Shown here piece after piece: positions 24,503 through 36,727 of a DNA stretch of 64,000 nt. The DNA lies in contig NC_046681.1 of assembly GCF_009870125.1 (NCBI RefSeq), positions 6,771,001-6,835,000 of the forward strand, in the 5' to 3' direction. The notes beneath the pieces are model-generated. The model did no database searches. It worked only from the letters and a program-made list of their open reading frames with translations, and was not told where the DNA came from. The translations under genes and the position numbers were made by a program. The DNA is from Drosophila pseudoobscura. Taxonomy: Eukaryota > Arthropoda > Insecta > Diptera > Drosophilidae. Every line of letters begins with the position of its first letter. The stretch's first letter is position 1.

Positions 24503-27500
24503 GCACTTTGAGGGTGGCTCTGTGGCAGCTCCAAGAGTCCCGAACCTTGTTTGTCCTGCTAATGTGGTGGCTGTTGTTGCTGTTGTTGTTGCACAATTTG
24601 CCGGCCTGCTAATAAAATTTGATAAGCCAAAGTGGAGCAAAGCCAGACGGGGCACATAAAATGTTTACCCGCTGCACGCAAATTGGGGATAAATTCACTC
24701 CCCGAGTCGTCTCCGTAATGCAGGGGGAGTGACACAGCAACAAACACCCAGTGATCCGCCCCATCCAACCCCCTGCCCCGTCCCCCCTCCTCCCCCTTCC
24801 CTAGTCTTCCCAGCAATTGCAAAGTTAATTTGTGCATAAAAATGTTGCCAGGGGAGTCATCCATTGGGGTCTGACGGGACTGTTCGGATCAGGCTCTGAC
24901 TCTGGTCTTCTTCGTTGATTAGCCATAAAAATGTTTTCGCAGAATTTTTTGCTGCTCCCTCCGCTGCTCTCTGACCTCTTTGATTTATTCCAATGTGCTT
25001 TGATTCGAGCCGTTTCATCCCATTCTATTTGATGGTGCCTTGGCCATTTTGGTTTGATGCATGCGAAATGCATTTTTGATGACGGTTAATGGAGTTTTTA
25101 CTGTCTCTGTCTCTGAGCGTGGACTTTATGGGAAGCTGGGGGGGCTTGTTAAATTTCCATTCCCCTGCCTGACTTGGCACATTTTTGTTTTCTTTTTGTT
25201 TTAGGCCTGGGCCCAGTGCCAATGATTGGGGGTTGGTTTATTTTATGAGACATGATGGGGCCGGGCCGGCGGGCAGACAGACAAAATTTCGAAGCGTTTT
25301 TAGATGGTCAGGATGGTCTACAACGCTTTTTGAGACGCATTTTTCATTTATGACCAAATAAAATATACAAATTTGTAGCACACTTTTCAGAGCTCGTGGC
25401 TTAAAGGGGAAACGGAAACGGCTCTTTGAATTTATGAAGATTTCATGGAAATTGTGCACATTTTGTTATCACAAGAGGAATGGAAATTCTTTAAAAAATT
25501 TTAATCTGAACCGTCAAAATATCTTCTGTCTGGGGATTCCCCTACAGTTGTTTTATCTATTACTGAAATGTTAAAGGCTATTTTTTATTTGGTGATTATA
25601 TTTCAGTGTTGCCAATGATGGACGGATTCTCAGAATTATTCTTTCATTATAAAGTAGCTTTTGATAAGCCCTATAATTGGTGCGAAGGTCGATATTCGTC
25701 CACTATTCGTTTTCGAAATTTCTTCAAAAAACCAAGGCAGTCGCACGGAATAAAAATATTTAGTGGTTTTCGTGGCTTTCAAACTCAAATTTCACCGAAT
25801 GTTAAGGCCTTATATTTATGCGTTTTTCTGATAAATGCTGTGCGTGGATGTGTCTTTAAAATGTTTATAATTATATGCAAATTTGATTTGTTGTTTTTTT
25901 TTTAATTTAATTAAAACCGCTGTCGCACGGGACAAAAACGTCTTGGGTTCATAAAATCACAAAAATTTACCGTTAACCGACTAAAAAAATAAAAAAAAAA
26001 CCATAAAGTGCACTTTACCTTATGTTAATTAGTTTTCAGTTCAAAGTTAATGAAATTAAATGGTTAAATTGGCCAAGTTTCAATTAATTTAGAAAATAAA
26101 ACCGAGGCAAAAGAAATGTGTTTATATTAGCTTTTAATTTTTTTGTCTCGTTGACCTTTCCATGGAAATGCCCATATGTATATTTTTTTTTTTTTTTGGT
26201 GAAATTCCGAAACGTCCAACAAAGCTTTTGTTAATTATCCCCTTCGATAAATTGTGTGTATCTCTACCAATTATATCGATGTCCCTCCATTAAAGCAGTG
26301 CCAGTGGGGGCATGGGAGAGGAGACTGCATATCGGCAAGTAAAAGCAAAGTCAAGCCAAATATTTGCCCACACATTTGCGAGTAGACACACATTTTCACA
26401 CAGGGAGAGCGACAAAGTCAGGCCCGGCAAAAGGACAACGTTTGAGCAAACACGCACACACATGTCCGTATAGACTCGTCCTCTCTCTCTCTCCCTCATA
26501 TGTACATCTGCATAGCAAACAAAAACGAAAGCACAAGAGAAGAGTGGAGAGCGGAGAGGAACACTTAAATGCTGCTCAAAATTGGATTTGAGGCAGCTTA
26601 GAGGAGCACTCTGAACCCCTCCCCGCTCGTGCACTCCCAAATGCTGATAAACATTTTTATAGTTAGGCCCAACATTGCCACAAGTCATGGCTCATCCCTT
26701 TCTGTCTCTATCTCTCCATCTCGACGCTCCTCTCCTCTCCTTCCGCCTTTTCTTTTGCCGCCTTATTCCCAAGCTGCACATTAAAGCTCAACAGAAGAGA
26801 GAGAGAGAGCGAGAGGCGGAGCGTCGGTATCACTGTTTATGCTTATTTAAAAAAGTGGCAGCGCTTCCAAGTTTTGATTTGATAAAGCGAAAGAAAAGCA
26901 GAGGAAAGAAATCCTAGGGAAAGCTAAGAAAAAGAAGAGGCCAAAGGATGTGTGTGTGTGTGGGAGAGAGTGGGAGAAACAAGCACGGTGGGGTGACAAG
27001 GCGCGCTGGCTGATAAAAAAGAATCGTTTATGCAAGTCACATACGCAGCGAGCTTTTAATAATAAAAACAACGAGCTTCTGTAATATGAAAACAAACCCG
27101 GGGACGTGAATGTGCGTGCCAATGACTCTATGAAAGTGAAAGGGCCCGGCAGCCAGGACCCGGTATCCAGTGCAGCCACAAAGTGTGCCATAGTCCTTAA
27201 ACGAAGGGTTTCTTATCGGGAATTCCCAAACATTTTAGTCCATAAGATAATTTTATCATTGCATTCGCCTTCGTTACAATATGTATAGCTAGAAGTTGTT
27301 GTTTTTGTTAAATAATTTCCATTTTTGAATGTCCACAAGAGCCTATTACTTGCGTCTTAAAATACTCTTTTTTAGCAATTCAACTTGAAGAAAAAGGGCA
27401 CGAGAGACGAGAGAAACTTCGCTTCTTCAAAGAAACTGCCCAACAAAAGACCAAAGAAATATTATTTTCGAAGCTGCACTTGAAGGAATTCATTTTTAAT

Positions 27501-28158
27501 GGTGACATTTATAATATTAGGGCCGTCCAGCAAAGATACATACCAGAAATGGCTCCAGTTCGTAAAATTGTGGACAAAAATTCTATTGATTTGTATGTCT
27601 TTAGTGTTATATATTTAAATTTTTACAATTTTTCCCTAAATGAGCTATTGATTAGCTATTGGCCAGTCCCGGCCTGGTAGAAAAGAGAATTACGAAGAGA
27701 AGTACTATAAAGAAAATAGAACTACTAAGAGGTAAGATCTCTAAAGTTAAAATCAATGCATTCGAAATAAATCAACAAATTCGGAAAGTGCTTCGCAATC
27801 ACGCTTTAATGGATTCTCAAAGGCTAAAAAGCGCCTAAAATGTCATTCTTACTTAAGTACAAACATGGAGCTATCGTTTTGTATATTGGTAGCTACCAAA
27901 AATGTGTTAATTTCCACTTAAATGCGTTTTTATTGACACTTAGCTAAATCGAGTTCCTGATCGAGTGAAGGAATGAAAGATATGAGCAGGAAACAATATT
28001 AAAAGTTAAATTAGAGCTCCATGCTCCGTTTATGATTGAATTGAAAAATATAAAAAATGTATATAATATAGTACATAAATAATGAAAACCACAAAATAGT
28101 TTAACCCTAACTCAAAACCTAATTGAAAGTTGACAAATTAGATACGAGTATACTCCAG

Positions 28159-29504
28159 TCAGGGAAACATGAGGGCAAAGAGGGCCTTCAGCTGCTGGGA
28201 GGCACTGCAGTTGGGCCCACATATGACCACATCCGCGTAGATCTGGTGCTCACGGCTGTAGGTGAGGTTCTTGATGTTGGTGAACTTCGGCTGGATGACG
28301 CGCTGGAGGAGGTCTTCCTGTCGCAGAGCGTAGCAGAGCTTTCCGCATAAGCATTTGGGCGCCTCCGAGATGAGTTCGATCAGTATGGCAGGCACAGAGT
28401 CTGCGGACAGAGGCAGTTTGTAGTTGGCGACGGCGCGTGCTGCCTGCAGCCAGAGCGGCTGTGGCGTATTGCTGGCCGACAATCGCTGCGACTGTAGCTG
28501 AGCAGCCTCGGCATTGAAGCCTCTGAAGCAGTTGCCCCACACGTCCAGCAGGTCTATGCGGAGGTCCTCAATTGCTGCGGGCAGGGATTCCAGTTTGTTG
28601 CTGCACACGTGCAACGAGCGTAGACCCTGTAGCCGTCTAATGGCGAAGGGCAGGCGGGTCAGCTGGTTGTGATTCAGTTTCAGAGACACCAAGCGCTCAA
28701 ACTTAACCAGAGCAGGTGGGAAGTAGGTCAATCCATTGCTCGACAAGTCCAGCTCGCGGAGAGACTGACTTAGCTTCGTGCCACGCATCCAACACCAGTC
28801 ATTCAACTCACCCAGACAGTTGCCGCTCAATTGCAGCGTGGTCAGGGGCAGGCGGCCAAGCTCGGGTGGAATCTGGCAGTAAAGGAAGAATAATTCAAAA
28901 TGTACACGCAATGCAAGGTCCGCTCACCCACCTTCGTCAACTTGTTGCCTCCGACGTCCAGCGTGGTGAGGTTGCGCAGCGTGCAGATCTCAAAGCTGAG
29001 TTTAACCAGCTGGCTGTTGTTTATGGTCAGAGACTTGAGGGTCCGAGGGAAGCCCTTGATGGGGTATTCACTGCGCTTGCTGACGACCATCCTCTGCTGC
29101 GGCTGCGACTTTTGGGGAATGGCCGTGGCGGCCGCTATGTTCAGTCTTAGGTTAATGGCATCCTTGCCCTCCATGCCCAGCTTCAGGGTCTGCAGAAATC
29201 CCTTCAGCTGTATGGGATCACATTTGATGAGCAGGTTCTCCGCAGGCTGATGGAAGCCAATGGTGGCCTTTCCATCCAGGATAAACTTCGTGTGCACGGC
29301 TTGTACATTGTCCCGCACCTTGTACCGGGTGCCGGTCTTGGTGGTGCCGCTGAACAGCAGCATTTCCAGCTCTTTTTTTGTGTTGCCATTTGAGTCCGAC
29401 GCGCCTTGCTTGTAGCCAATGGCAAGTGTGGACTTTACGGGCCTGGGAGTCCGATTCGCTTGGGTTGTGCGGTTCACCACCTGCACCTCGCATAAGATTT
29501 TCAT
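28159..29504 (-). CDS. LRR1 (PPIL5) orthologue, leucine-rich repeat substrate receptor of CUL2 ligase
   Basis: Two exons on the minus strand, 29504-28932 and 28872-28159, with a 59 nt phase 0 intron, giving 428 residues (human LRR1 has 414). The N-terminal domain follows the family pattern: MKILCEVQV at the start, then TRYKVRDNV, HTKFILDGKATI and LKGFLQTL. From about residue 150 there are leucine-rich repeats (LKSLTINNSQL, LTTLDVGGNKL, LTTLQLSGN, LRELDLSSNGL, LVSLKLNHNQL, LRSLHVCSNKL). The cysteine-bearing C terminus (CLCGKLCYALR, then ICGPNC near the end) is also typical. In animals LRR1 directs CUL2 to unload the replicative CMG helicase at replication termination, in the nucleus. It is divergent to Fatp1, with an E2F-like site 145 bp upstream of the start codon. 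The family call comes from the N-terminal similarity and is strong. Confidence 0.9.
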
Positions 29505-29648
29505 GGCGAGTATGTAAATAAAACAACTAAAATCTGAGTGTAAACAACATTTGCAGTTTCTAATTCGCTTGCTGGGTTGATGGAGCTGCCAGACTGGTTG
29601 TACATCAGCTGCGTCTGAATGGCGCTGCCACTGCTGACCTATCTGTGT

Positions 29649-29656
29649 TTTGGCGC
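29649..29656 (+). promoter_or_regulatory. E2F-like site in the LRR1/Fatp1 divergent promoter
   Basis: TTTGGCGC fits the E2F consensus TTTSSCGC. It lies 145 bp upstream of the LRR1 start codon and upstream of the Fatp1 5' exon. An S-phase motif suits LRR1, which acts in replication; the assignment is inference. Confidence 0.45.
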
Positions 29657-29791
29657 GTGCGCGTGCTCACAGCCAGCCGCCAGCCTACATATCGCAGAAG
29701 TTACAAAACCAAAACAAAATATTGCATACTAAACAGTGTTTGTTGCAATTGTTGCTTAAGAGAGACGTAATTACATTTAAAGCGCAAGAAA

Positions 29792-29854
29792 ATGCTATTC
29801 CGCAAGGTTCGCCGACACTTTCTGCCGTTCTACATGTTCAACGGGTTCTTGTGA
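29792..29854 (+). other. Upstream ORF in the Fatp1 leader, in frame with the main start
   Basis: The ATG at 29792 opens a 20-codon frame (MLFRKVRRHFLPFYMFNGFL) ending in TGA at 29852 followed by C. The same frame stays open for 26 more codons up to the Fatp1 ATG at 29933. A second upstream ATG (29910), out of frame, overlaps the main start after splicing and stops within exon 2. Whether the leader begins upstream of 29792 is not known. Confidence 0.4.
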
Positions 29855-29932
29855 CAACGCAACGAACACCGTTATCAACGCTTGCGTTATAACAATTACA
29901 ACAGTAATAATGACAATCAGAGGCGAGAGCTC

Positions 29933-32900
29933 ATGGTAAGTGGTAAATATTGCAACAACGTCCTACCAGCCTTTAACTCTGCTTTCATTTTCGTGCACTA
30001 GCACCACAGCGCACTGGACAGCTATGTAAACAGCAACGTGATAATAAATATAGATAACTGCGCGCCGTATAGCACCAATGTAAGTGGAAATATTCCATTC
30101 GAAAAACTGATCGCTGACGTTCTTCTTTTTCCACTGATCTGGCAACCCCGCAGAGCACAGCTGATCGCCCGCTAATCTATAGATCGCTGCAGCACCAGCG
30201 CCAGCAACAACGACGCGAACGGTTTTTATTCATCTTTCGGTTTTTTCGCGCGACGGTCGTTTTTGGTCTGGCTTTAGCCTGCGTCATCTTCGCGCTACAA
30301 ACAATGGGCTGGATTTTTGCGGTGGTCATAGCGCTTGTCGCCCTGCTGCTGACGCGGCCAGGCTGGCGCTGGTTCTACATAGCGGGTGCCACAGCGCAAC
30401 GAGATTTAATGTGAGTCTAAATGGACATAGTTGTAGTGGGTGTGTTGTGTTATCTGCTCCCCCCCTCCCCTACCCGTACAGACGGTTCTGGGTATGCTGA
30501 TGGCGATGATAGGTTTACAATACCCCCCAACTGGTGTGCATTTCAAGACAATTCAGATTCAGATTCAGATTTGTGTGTTTCCTTTGTGAACCCATTGAGG
30601 CGCGTCTGACCGCAAGACCGACCGCATGAGAAATCAGCCGAGTGCGAGTACTTTGCTCGTTGTACCCCGCCTGTTGGCTAACTGCCGTATGGCCACATAG
30701 AAAACTCGTTTCCCGTTTATTTAGGTCGCCATCGCCGTCTCCGTCTCCAGCAGCCAGATCGAGTTTTCAAAGAAAACTGTAAAGAGAAAACTCCATTAGG
30801 CAGGCTGACGTTTTCATCTTCTGTTTGTTTAATTGTGATTTTTTGTCATAAAATCGCTAATAATATACGGCATTTGTATGTACGTCAGTCCATTGACTTC
30901 TTCAGGTTCAAGGTCGACATAGGCCCGACATAAGCCAAAAAAAACAAAATTCACTTTTATTTACCATCGGATCGGAGTGATCGTCATCGAGAGGCCCTGC
31001 CGCATACTAATTTGTCGGGTGCGTCAGGCGGAAGCCTCACTGGCACAGTTACCGTCGACATTCGATATATTAGCGGCTGTTCTTGAAAACGTACACCCAG
31101 GCCAGGCCAGGCCAGGCCAGACCATAGCGGAGCCAGCTAATACTCGTACAAAGTCAATTAAAATGGCGGAAGTGTCACTCGCCTCGAGCTTAGCTTTTCG
31201 GCGTTTGTTTTTTTGTTTGTTTTGAACGGCCAGCAGGGCTAGCAGGGCTAGCAGGTCGAGTTCCAGCTGCGATCGGTGGAAATTTCGGACTCAGCCGTGA
31301 AAATCTCTTTAGACTTGTTGCTAGTCTTTTGCGCATATTCAGTTTAGCTCAGCGTATTTCGCTTCAACGCTTCTCGACGTACAGCACAGCACTCGTACAG
31401 ATCGGGTTCCGTGCCAAGGCCAGCACGCTGAAACCGACTCACACTCATACTCTAACACACAGCAGATTCTTAAGATCGAAATCAGCTTCAGCATCAGCAC
31501 CAACACCAAGTCTGGCTGGACAACCTTGGGCAAGTTTTCGAGCGGTCGAAGCGACTGGTCGCGATTACTGCCGAACTTATCACCGAACAAACATGTTCGA
31601 CTGTTCCAAAAATACAAAGCTAGCCACTCGAGGGGGGTCATAAGGCCTGATTAAAGGCTTCTCGAAACATGGCTAAGGAACGCAACTAATCCCCATCGTT
31701 GGCTGACAATCTTATCGATATGCTGGTCGCCACTGCTGGCTCTCCAGCAGTGCAAAGTACATCCCGTCCCTCCAGAGTGCACAGCCCCGGAAATTCAAAT
31801 TCAGATCGCCTAAGCGTTCGAGTCCCAAGTCGAGTGCGGAGCATAGTAGTGTTCCCCCTTATAATATACAGCCCCCCATCTACCTAGTTACGTTCAAGGG
31901 GTTAATGTTCTTTGCGGGCCTAAGCTGAATCCCAATGGGCGCCGTAAATTAGAAATACCTGCACTGTTTGCCTATAGAGCATATCGAATTGCTTTCGTGG
32001 CGTATTCTGGAAATTCTGGAATAGTGAACGAGTATATCTGCAGCTGTCTCATTGTCAGTTTGAAAAATATAATAGAATTCATTAAATATCAACCGGGTCG
32101 ATCAGCCAGTCTGGTTGGCTTGGGTTAGGTTTGGATCCCTTTAGGTATCAAGTACAAAGTTCAATAGAAACGATATTTCCTAGGGCAAGCGCTGGAGCGG
32201 AGCGTTGGAGCCCCCCTGCCCCAGTGATTCGCTGGAAAGCCTTAGTCGTGCATTTCTTCTATAACCTGCTTATCCATAAACCTCCATATGTACAGCTTAT
32301 ATAGCTTAATATTATCACAATCTGGCCTTTGAATTGAAAATAACGAAGATTTAGGGTTATTTTAAATGGATTCATAATTATAGTCTAATTACAATTCGGA
32401 TATCACTCAGACAGACAGGGCACTTCCTACTCAATGCCAATCTTTATAACCCTTTGACCTCGTTTTGAACTTTGCATTGGCTGGCTATCGTCTCAGTGAA
32501 GCCATAAGCCATCCAGTGGCCTCCCACAGTCGCACAGTCGTACTGCGCAACCGCATTCCATTGCAGATAGTCCGGGCTAAGTATTGGGTTTATCGCGGCG
32601 ATTTATCTCAAATCGTGTACGTACATATAGTGCGCTTGTCGAGCTGCGATTTCGATGTTGCGCTATTTTTAGTACTTTCAACCGTTGACCATAAAACAAC
32701 GAGATCGATGGGAGGAGATATTGCGAGTACCTAGTCGCTAATCGGCTTTTTTCCCCTCTAAAACCCCACTTCAGTGCTTTGTGGGCCTACATTAAGCTGC
32801 TGAGGTACACGAAGCGGCATGAGCGCCTCAACTACACGGTAGCCGACGTATTCGAAAGGAATGTGAGAGCGCATCCCGAGAAGGTGGCTGTCGTGAGCGA

Positions 32901-34678
32901 GACCCAGAGATGGACCTTCCGGCAGGTGAACGAGCACGCCAACAAGGTGGCCAATGTACTGCAGGCCCAAGGGTACAAGAAGGGCGATGTGGTGGCCCTG
33001 CTCCTGGAGAACCGCGCCGAGTATGTGGCCACCTGGCTGGGCCTTTCGAAGATCGGCGTGATCACCCCGCTGATCAACACGAACCTTCGCGGTCCCTCGC
33101 TCCTGCACAGCATCACAGTGGCTCACTGCTCTGCCCTGATCTACGGCGAGGACTTCGTGGAGGCGGTGGCCGATGTCGCCAAGGATCTGCCCTCCGATCT
33201 GACCCTGTTCCAATACAACAACGAGAACAACAACAGTCAGACCCAGACGGACATCAAGCAGTCCAGGAATCTCAATGTTCTGTTGGGCACGGCCAGCAAG
33301 GAAAAGCCGAACAAGACGCAGGTCAACCATCACGACAAATTGGTCTATATCTATACATCCGGCACCACAGGACTGCCCAAGGCGGCTGTCATCTCCCATT
33401 CGCGGTGGGTAGCCCAGCTTTCTGTCTTTTCAATTATATTTTCATCTATCTATCTGTCTATGTAGGTATCTCTTCATAGCCGCCGGTATCCACTACACCA
33501 TGGGTTTCCAGGACGACGACATCTTCTACACTCCCCTGCCGCTGTACCACACCGCTGGAGGCATCATGTGCATGGGCCAGTCCGTGCTCTTTGGCTCCAC
33601 CGTTTCCATCCGCAAGAAGTTCTCGGCCTCCAACTACTTTGCTGATTGCGCCAAGTTCAACGCCACAGTAAGTACTGGAGCAGCCCCCACTGTAGCACAG
33701 TCTTATTGCTATAATGCTTTACTCTGTTATCTCTAGATTGGGCAGTACATTGGGGAGATGGCCCGCTATATACTGGCCACTAAGCCGTCGGAGTACGATC
33801 AGAAGCATCGGGTGCGCCTCGTCTTTGGCAATGGACTGCGGCCGCAGATCTGGCCGCAGTTTGTGGAGCGCTTCAACATCGCCAAGGTGGGAGAGTTCTA
33901 CGGAGCCACCGAGGGAAATGCGAACATCATGAACCACGACAACACTGTGGGCGCCATTGGATTCGTCTCGCGGATTCTGCCGAAAATCTACCCGATCTCA
34001 ATCATTCGCGCCGATCCCGACACTGGCGAGCCCATCAGGAGCAAGGACGGGCTCTGCCAGCTGTGCGCCCCCAACGAGCCGGGCGTCTTCATTGGGAAGA
34101 TTGTCAAGGGCAATCCGTCGCGCGAGTTCCTGGGCTACGTGGACGCTAAGGCCTCGGCCAAGAAGATTGTCAAGGATGTCTTCAAGCACGGCGACATGGC
34201 CTTCCTCTCCGGGGACCTGCTGGTGGCCGACGAAAAGGGCTATCTGTACTTTAAGGACCGGACCGGTGACACGTTCCGCTGGAAGGGCGAAAACGTCTCC
34301 ACCAGCGAGGTGGAGGCCCAGGTCAGCAACGTGGCTGGCTACAAGGACACGGTTGTCTACGGCGTGACCATTCCCCACACCGAAGGCAGGGCTGGCATGG
34401 CCGCCATCTACGACCCCCAGAGGGAGCTCGACCTGGACGTCTTTGCCGCCAATCTTGCCAAGACTCTGCCCGCCTATGCGCGGCCCCAAATTATCCGATT
34501 GCTCACCAAAGTGGATCTGACCGGCACCTTCAAGCTGCGCAAGGTGGATCTCCAGAAGGAGGGCTACGACCCCGGCGTGGTCAAGGACGACCTGTACTAC
34601 CAGACGTCCAAGGGACGCTACGAGCTGCTCACGCCCCGCGTGTACGAGCAGGTGCAGAGCAACGAAATCCGCTTCTAG
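29933..34678 (+). CDS. Fatp1: Fatty acid transport protein / very-long-chain acyl-CoA synthetase
   Basis: Six coding exons: 29933-29935 (the ATG alone, directly abutting a GTAAGT donor), 30002-30079, 30154-30410, 32775-33404, 33466-33667 and 33737-34678, giving 703 residues. The third exon encodes hydrophobic segments (about residues 55-105) ending WRWFYIAGATAQRDL, the usual FATP junction. The AMP-binding motif YIYTSGTTGLPK is at about 304-315, and the FATP signature RTGDTFRWKGENVSTSE starts at about 565. The C terminus is full length. The enzyme activates long-chain fatty acids to acyl-CoA at ER, plasma or mitochondrial membranes and so drives their uptake. The start was chosen because exons 2 and 3 are open only in this frame. 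A 2.4 kb intron before exon 4 may hold alternative first exons, since exon 4 has no early methionine. The symbol rests on recognition of the family and the Muller B setting. Confidence 0.92.
30411..32774 (+). other. Large Fatp1 intron, possible internal promoter
   Basis: GT-AG intron of 2364 nt. It contains ATTCAG and CCAGG/GCTAGCAGG short tandem repeats (near 30545, 31087-31115, 31230-31255). TCAGTTT initiator-like sequence lies near 31339, in a region with leader-like texture up to about 31900. Frames here (31329-31643, 32465-32734) lack recognisable domains. The 3' acceptor is a TTCAG at 32770-32774. Confidence 0.4.
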
Positions 34679-35194
34679 TTGCCCCAGGGGGGTTGTGTGT
34701 ATCTGTTTCGCCTTTTGCCGATATGCTGTTAATTAATTTGTAAGCTTCCCGCGATTCGACTTAGTCTTAGTCAAACCAAACCCTGCACTGGAGATGGGCC
34801 ACTAGGCGAGTATATTGTATTGTAGTTTTTCGGGGGAGGGACATATCCTCTCCGATGCCCTCCTTATGCCCAGGCACTCACTCTTCCATGGCAACATTGC
34901 ACTATGTTGTATCGTAGGCAATCTTTTATATTGTATCTAGTGATCGTAGTCGTGTGTGCATTTTTGTAGCCGATGTAGCCAATAGTCTGAGTCTGGTATA
35001 CGCATTTTGAATGTTTTTAGCCTGCTAAAGAACCTTGTTAAGTGCAATTTCGTGCGTCTCTTATTATAAGTCAGTTTTAGTGGCATTACACTTCCATTTG
35101 CGCTGCTCGTCGCCTTTGCCTCTCTACATACGATACGAGAGAGAGGCTTTGTCAATGGCGATCCGAACGCCTCTCCGCTGATGCTTGAGTATCA

Positions 35195-35200
35195 AATAAA
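35195..35200 (+). terminator. Poly(A) signal of Fatp1
   Basis: AATAAA followed by a TTTGTTTTC-rich stretch, about 520 nt after the stop codon at 34678. Confidence 0.65.
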
Positions 35201-36442
35201 GTTTGTTTTCTTCAACAATACAATGATTGTATTTAAATTATCAGCTCAGCCTCAGCTCAGCTTATGCGCGTGCGTACTGCCGGGGGAAGTCGGAGGAACG
35301 ACGACCCTTCCCCACCTGCATACAAATGCGCTGCTCAATTGGCAGCGCCAGATCACGACACCAACAACGCCAGAGACTAATACGTTGACACTCCGCTGCA
35401 CATACATGCCATAAATATGTACGTGCATATTCACGTATTCATATGAGGGCTGGGCTTGTGTGGGGGAGGAAAATAAACTTGAACTCTGCTGACATTCAGA
35501 TCCAAGGCATCCCTTACCCTAGAATCGACTAATGAGACGATTATATAATCCGCACCTGTGATTCATCAGACACTCATAGTTGTAGTTATAGCCTTTAATA
35601 AGATTCAATCTGGCTTCATGACGTATCTATCTAGAGCAAAGTTCTAGTCCGATACGATAATTTGATTGAATAGTATACGATAATATCTTAGAGCTAGTTC
35701 TGAATGTATTCTAGCGTAATCGCTAAACGAGCATAGCGAAAACAGCTATGAAGTAGCCGGCAATTAAGTGGTAATTATTTTTAATAAAGTAGCATGATCC
35801 AAACGAGATATGCACTTATCTGGCACGCCCCCTTAATGGGGCTGGTCGGTCAGATTTTTATCTTAATAAGTAGGCAGCTATATTAACATATAATCGTTGC
35901 CTCTTAAGCATCTATTTGGCACTTTTTGAATCGAAAGTACACATTACCAATGTATTTAGACTTATAACGACTGTATCTCAATCAATATATATTTAAATAT
36001 ATGTAGGTGAATGAGCGGACACGCTTTGTATAACCCAGTAAAATTAATGAATCTTGGAATGGTAAAGATGTATGTTAAAGATATATGAAGATCTCCTTTT
36101 CTAAGAAAGTCAAGGTGGTACAAATTCAATAGTGATTTGTTATAATATAATAACTTCTATAAACTTCATATGTTGCAATAGTTTTAGAGTAGGCTGTAAT
36201 GCGCGTTAAGACCGCTCAAGCAAGCTATCCGCCAGTGGAGCTTTAACAGTAGTACATATCAGCAAAGCAAATCGAATTATTCAAAAAATAAATACGAAAT
36301 ACGCAAAGAAAATAATTGTTTGAGCTCGAAGCTATAAACTTGAATGAGGCGCGAATTTCAAAAGCTTTTCCTACTCCAATACCCTAATTATTGCCAAGCG
36401 GATAGCACTTCCAATTGTGTGTTTCTGAATATTTCTGAGGGT
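35201..36442. other. Spacer between Fatp1 and the DUF389 gene
   Basis: About 1.2 kb of AT-rich DNA. No coding frame or repeat was recognised. Confidence 0.5.
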
Positions 36443-36453
36443 CGGTCACACTG
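36443..36453 (+). promoter_or_regulatory. Ohler motif 1 (M1BP-type) of the DUF389 gene
   Basis: CGGTCACACTG matches the core promoter motif YGGTCACACTR of fly housekeeping genes. It lies 285 bp before the start codon, with an initiator-like ATCAGTTC about 30 bp downstream (36479-36485). Confidence 0.7.
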
Positions 36454-36727
36454 GTGCCCAGCGTGCCAAGAACCGTTATCAGTTCAAGCAGACCAACAAC
36501 AACAAACAACAAGCGAAACAAGCAAGGCTCTGAAACGCACTTGTCTGCACTTCCAGCTGCAGTTGCCGTACCCGGTCCGTCCCTATACGTATATTTGTAC
36601 ACGTGTGTGTGTGCCGTGTGTCTGGTCAAGAGATTATGCATCTGACGTACTGCCGTGTGCATAATTATTTTGATTCGAGGCAGGCACAAAGCCAGCTGCA
36701 ATAGCAAAATTAGTAACGACTGCGACG

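Larger units (their letters stand above)
15650..28158. other. 12.5 kb gene desert
   Basis: No splice-joinable coding frame was found. Long frames such as 20365-20877 and 22785-23252 are proline/serine/threonine-rich readings of CT-rich DNA and lack coding character. Contents noted: a tRNA-like fragment at 18145-18200, G-rich tracts at 20181-20221 and 24467-24502, GGATT/GGAGT repeats near 23255-23290, and a poly(T) run near 26186-26200. A GTCGCACGG motif occurs twice (near 25740 and 25922). The block may carry enhancers for the lipase or for genes outside the window. Confidence 0.5.

Noticed and set aside
32758-33399. 213-codon minus-strand frame opposite Fatp1 exon 4
   Set aside because: Antisense shadow of a codon-biased exon; no independent promoter or domain.
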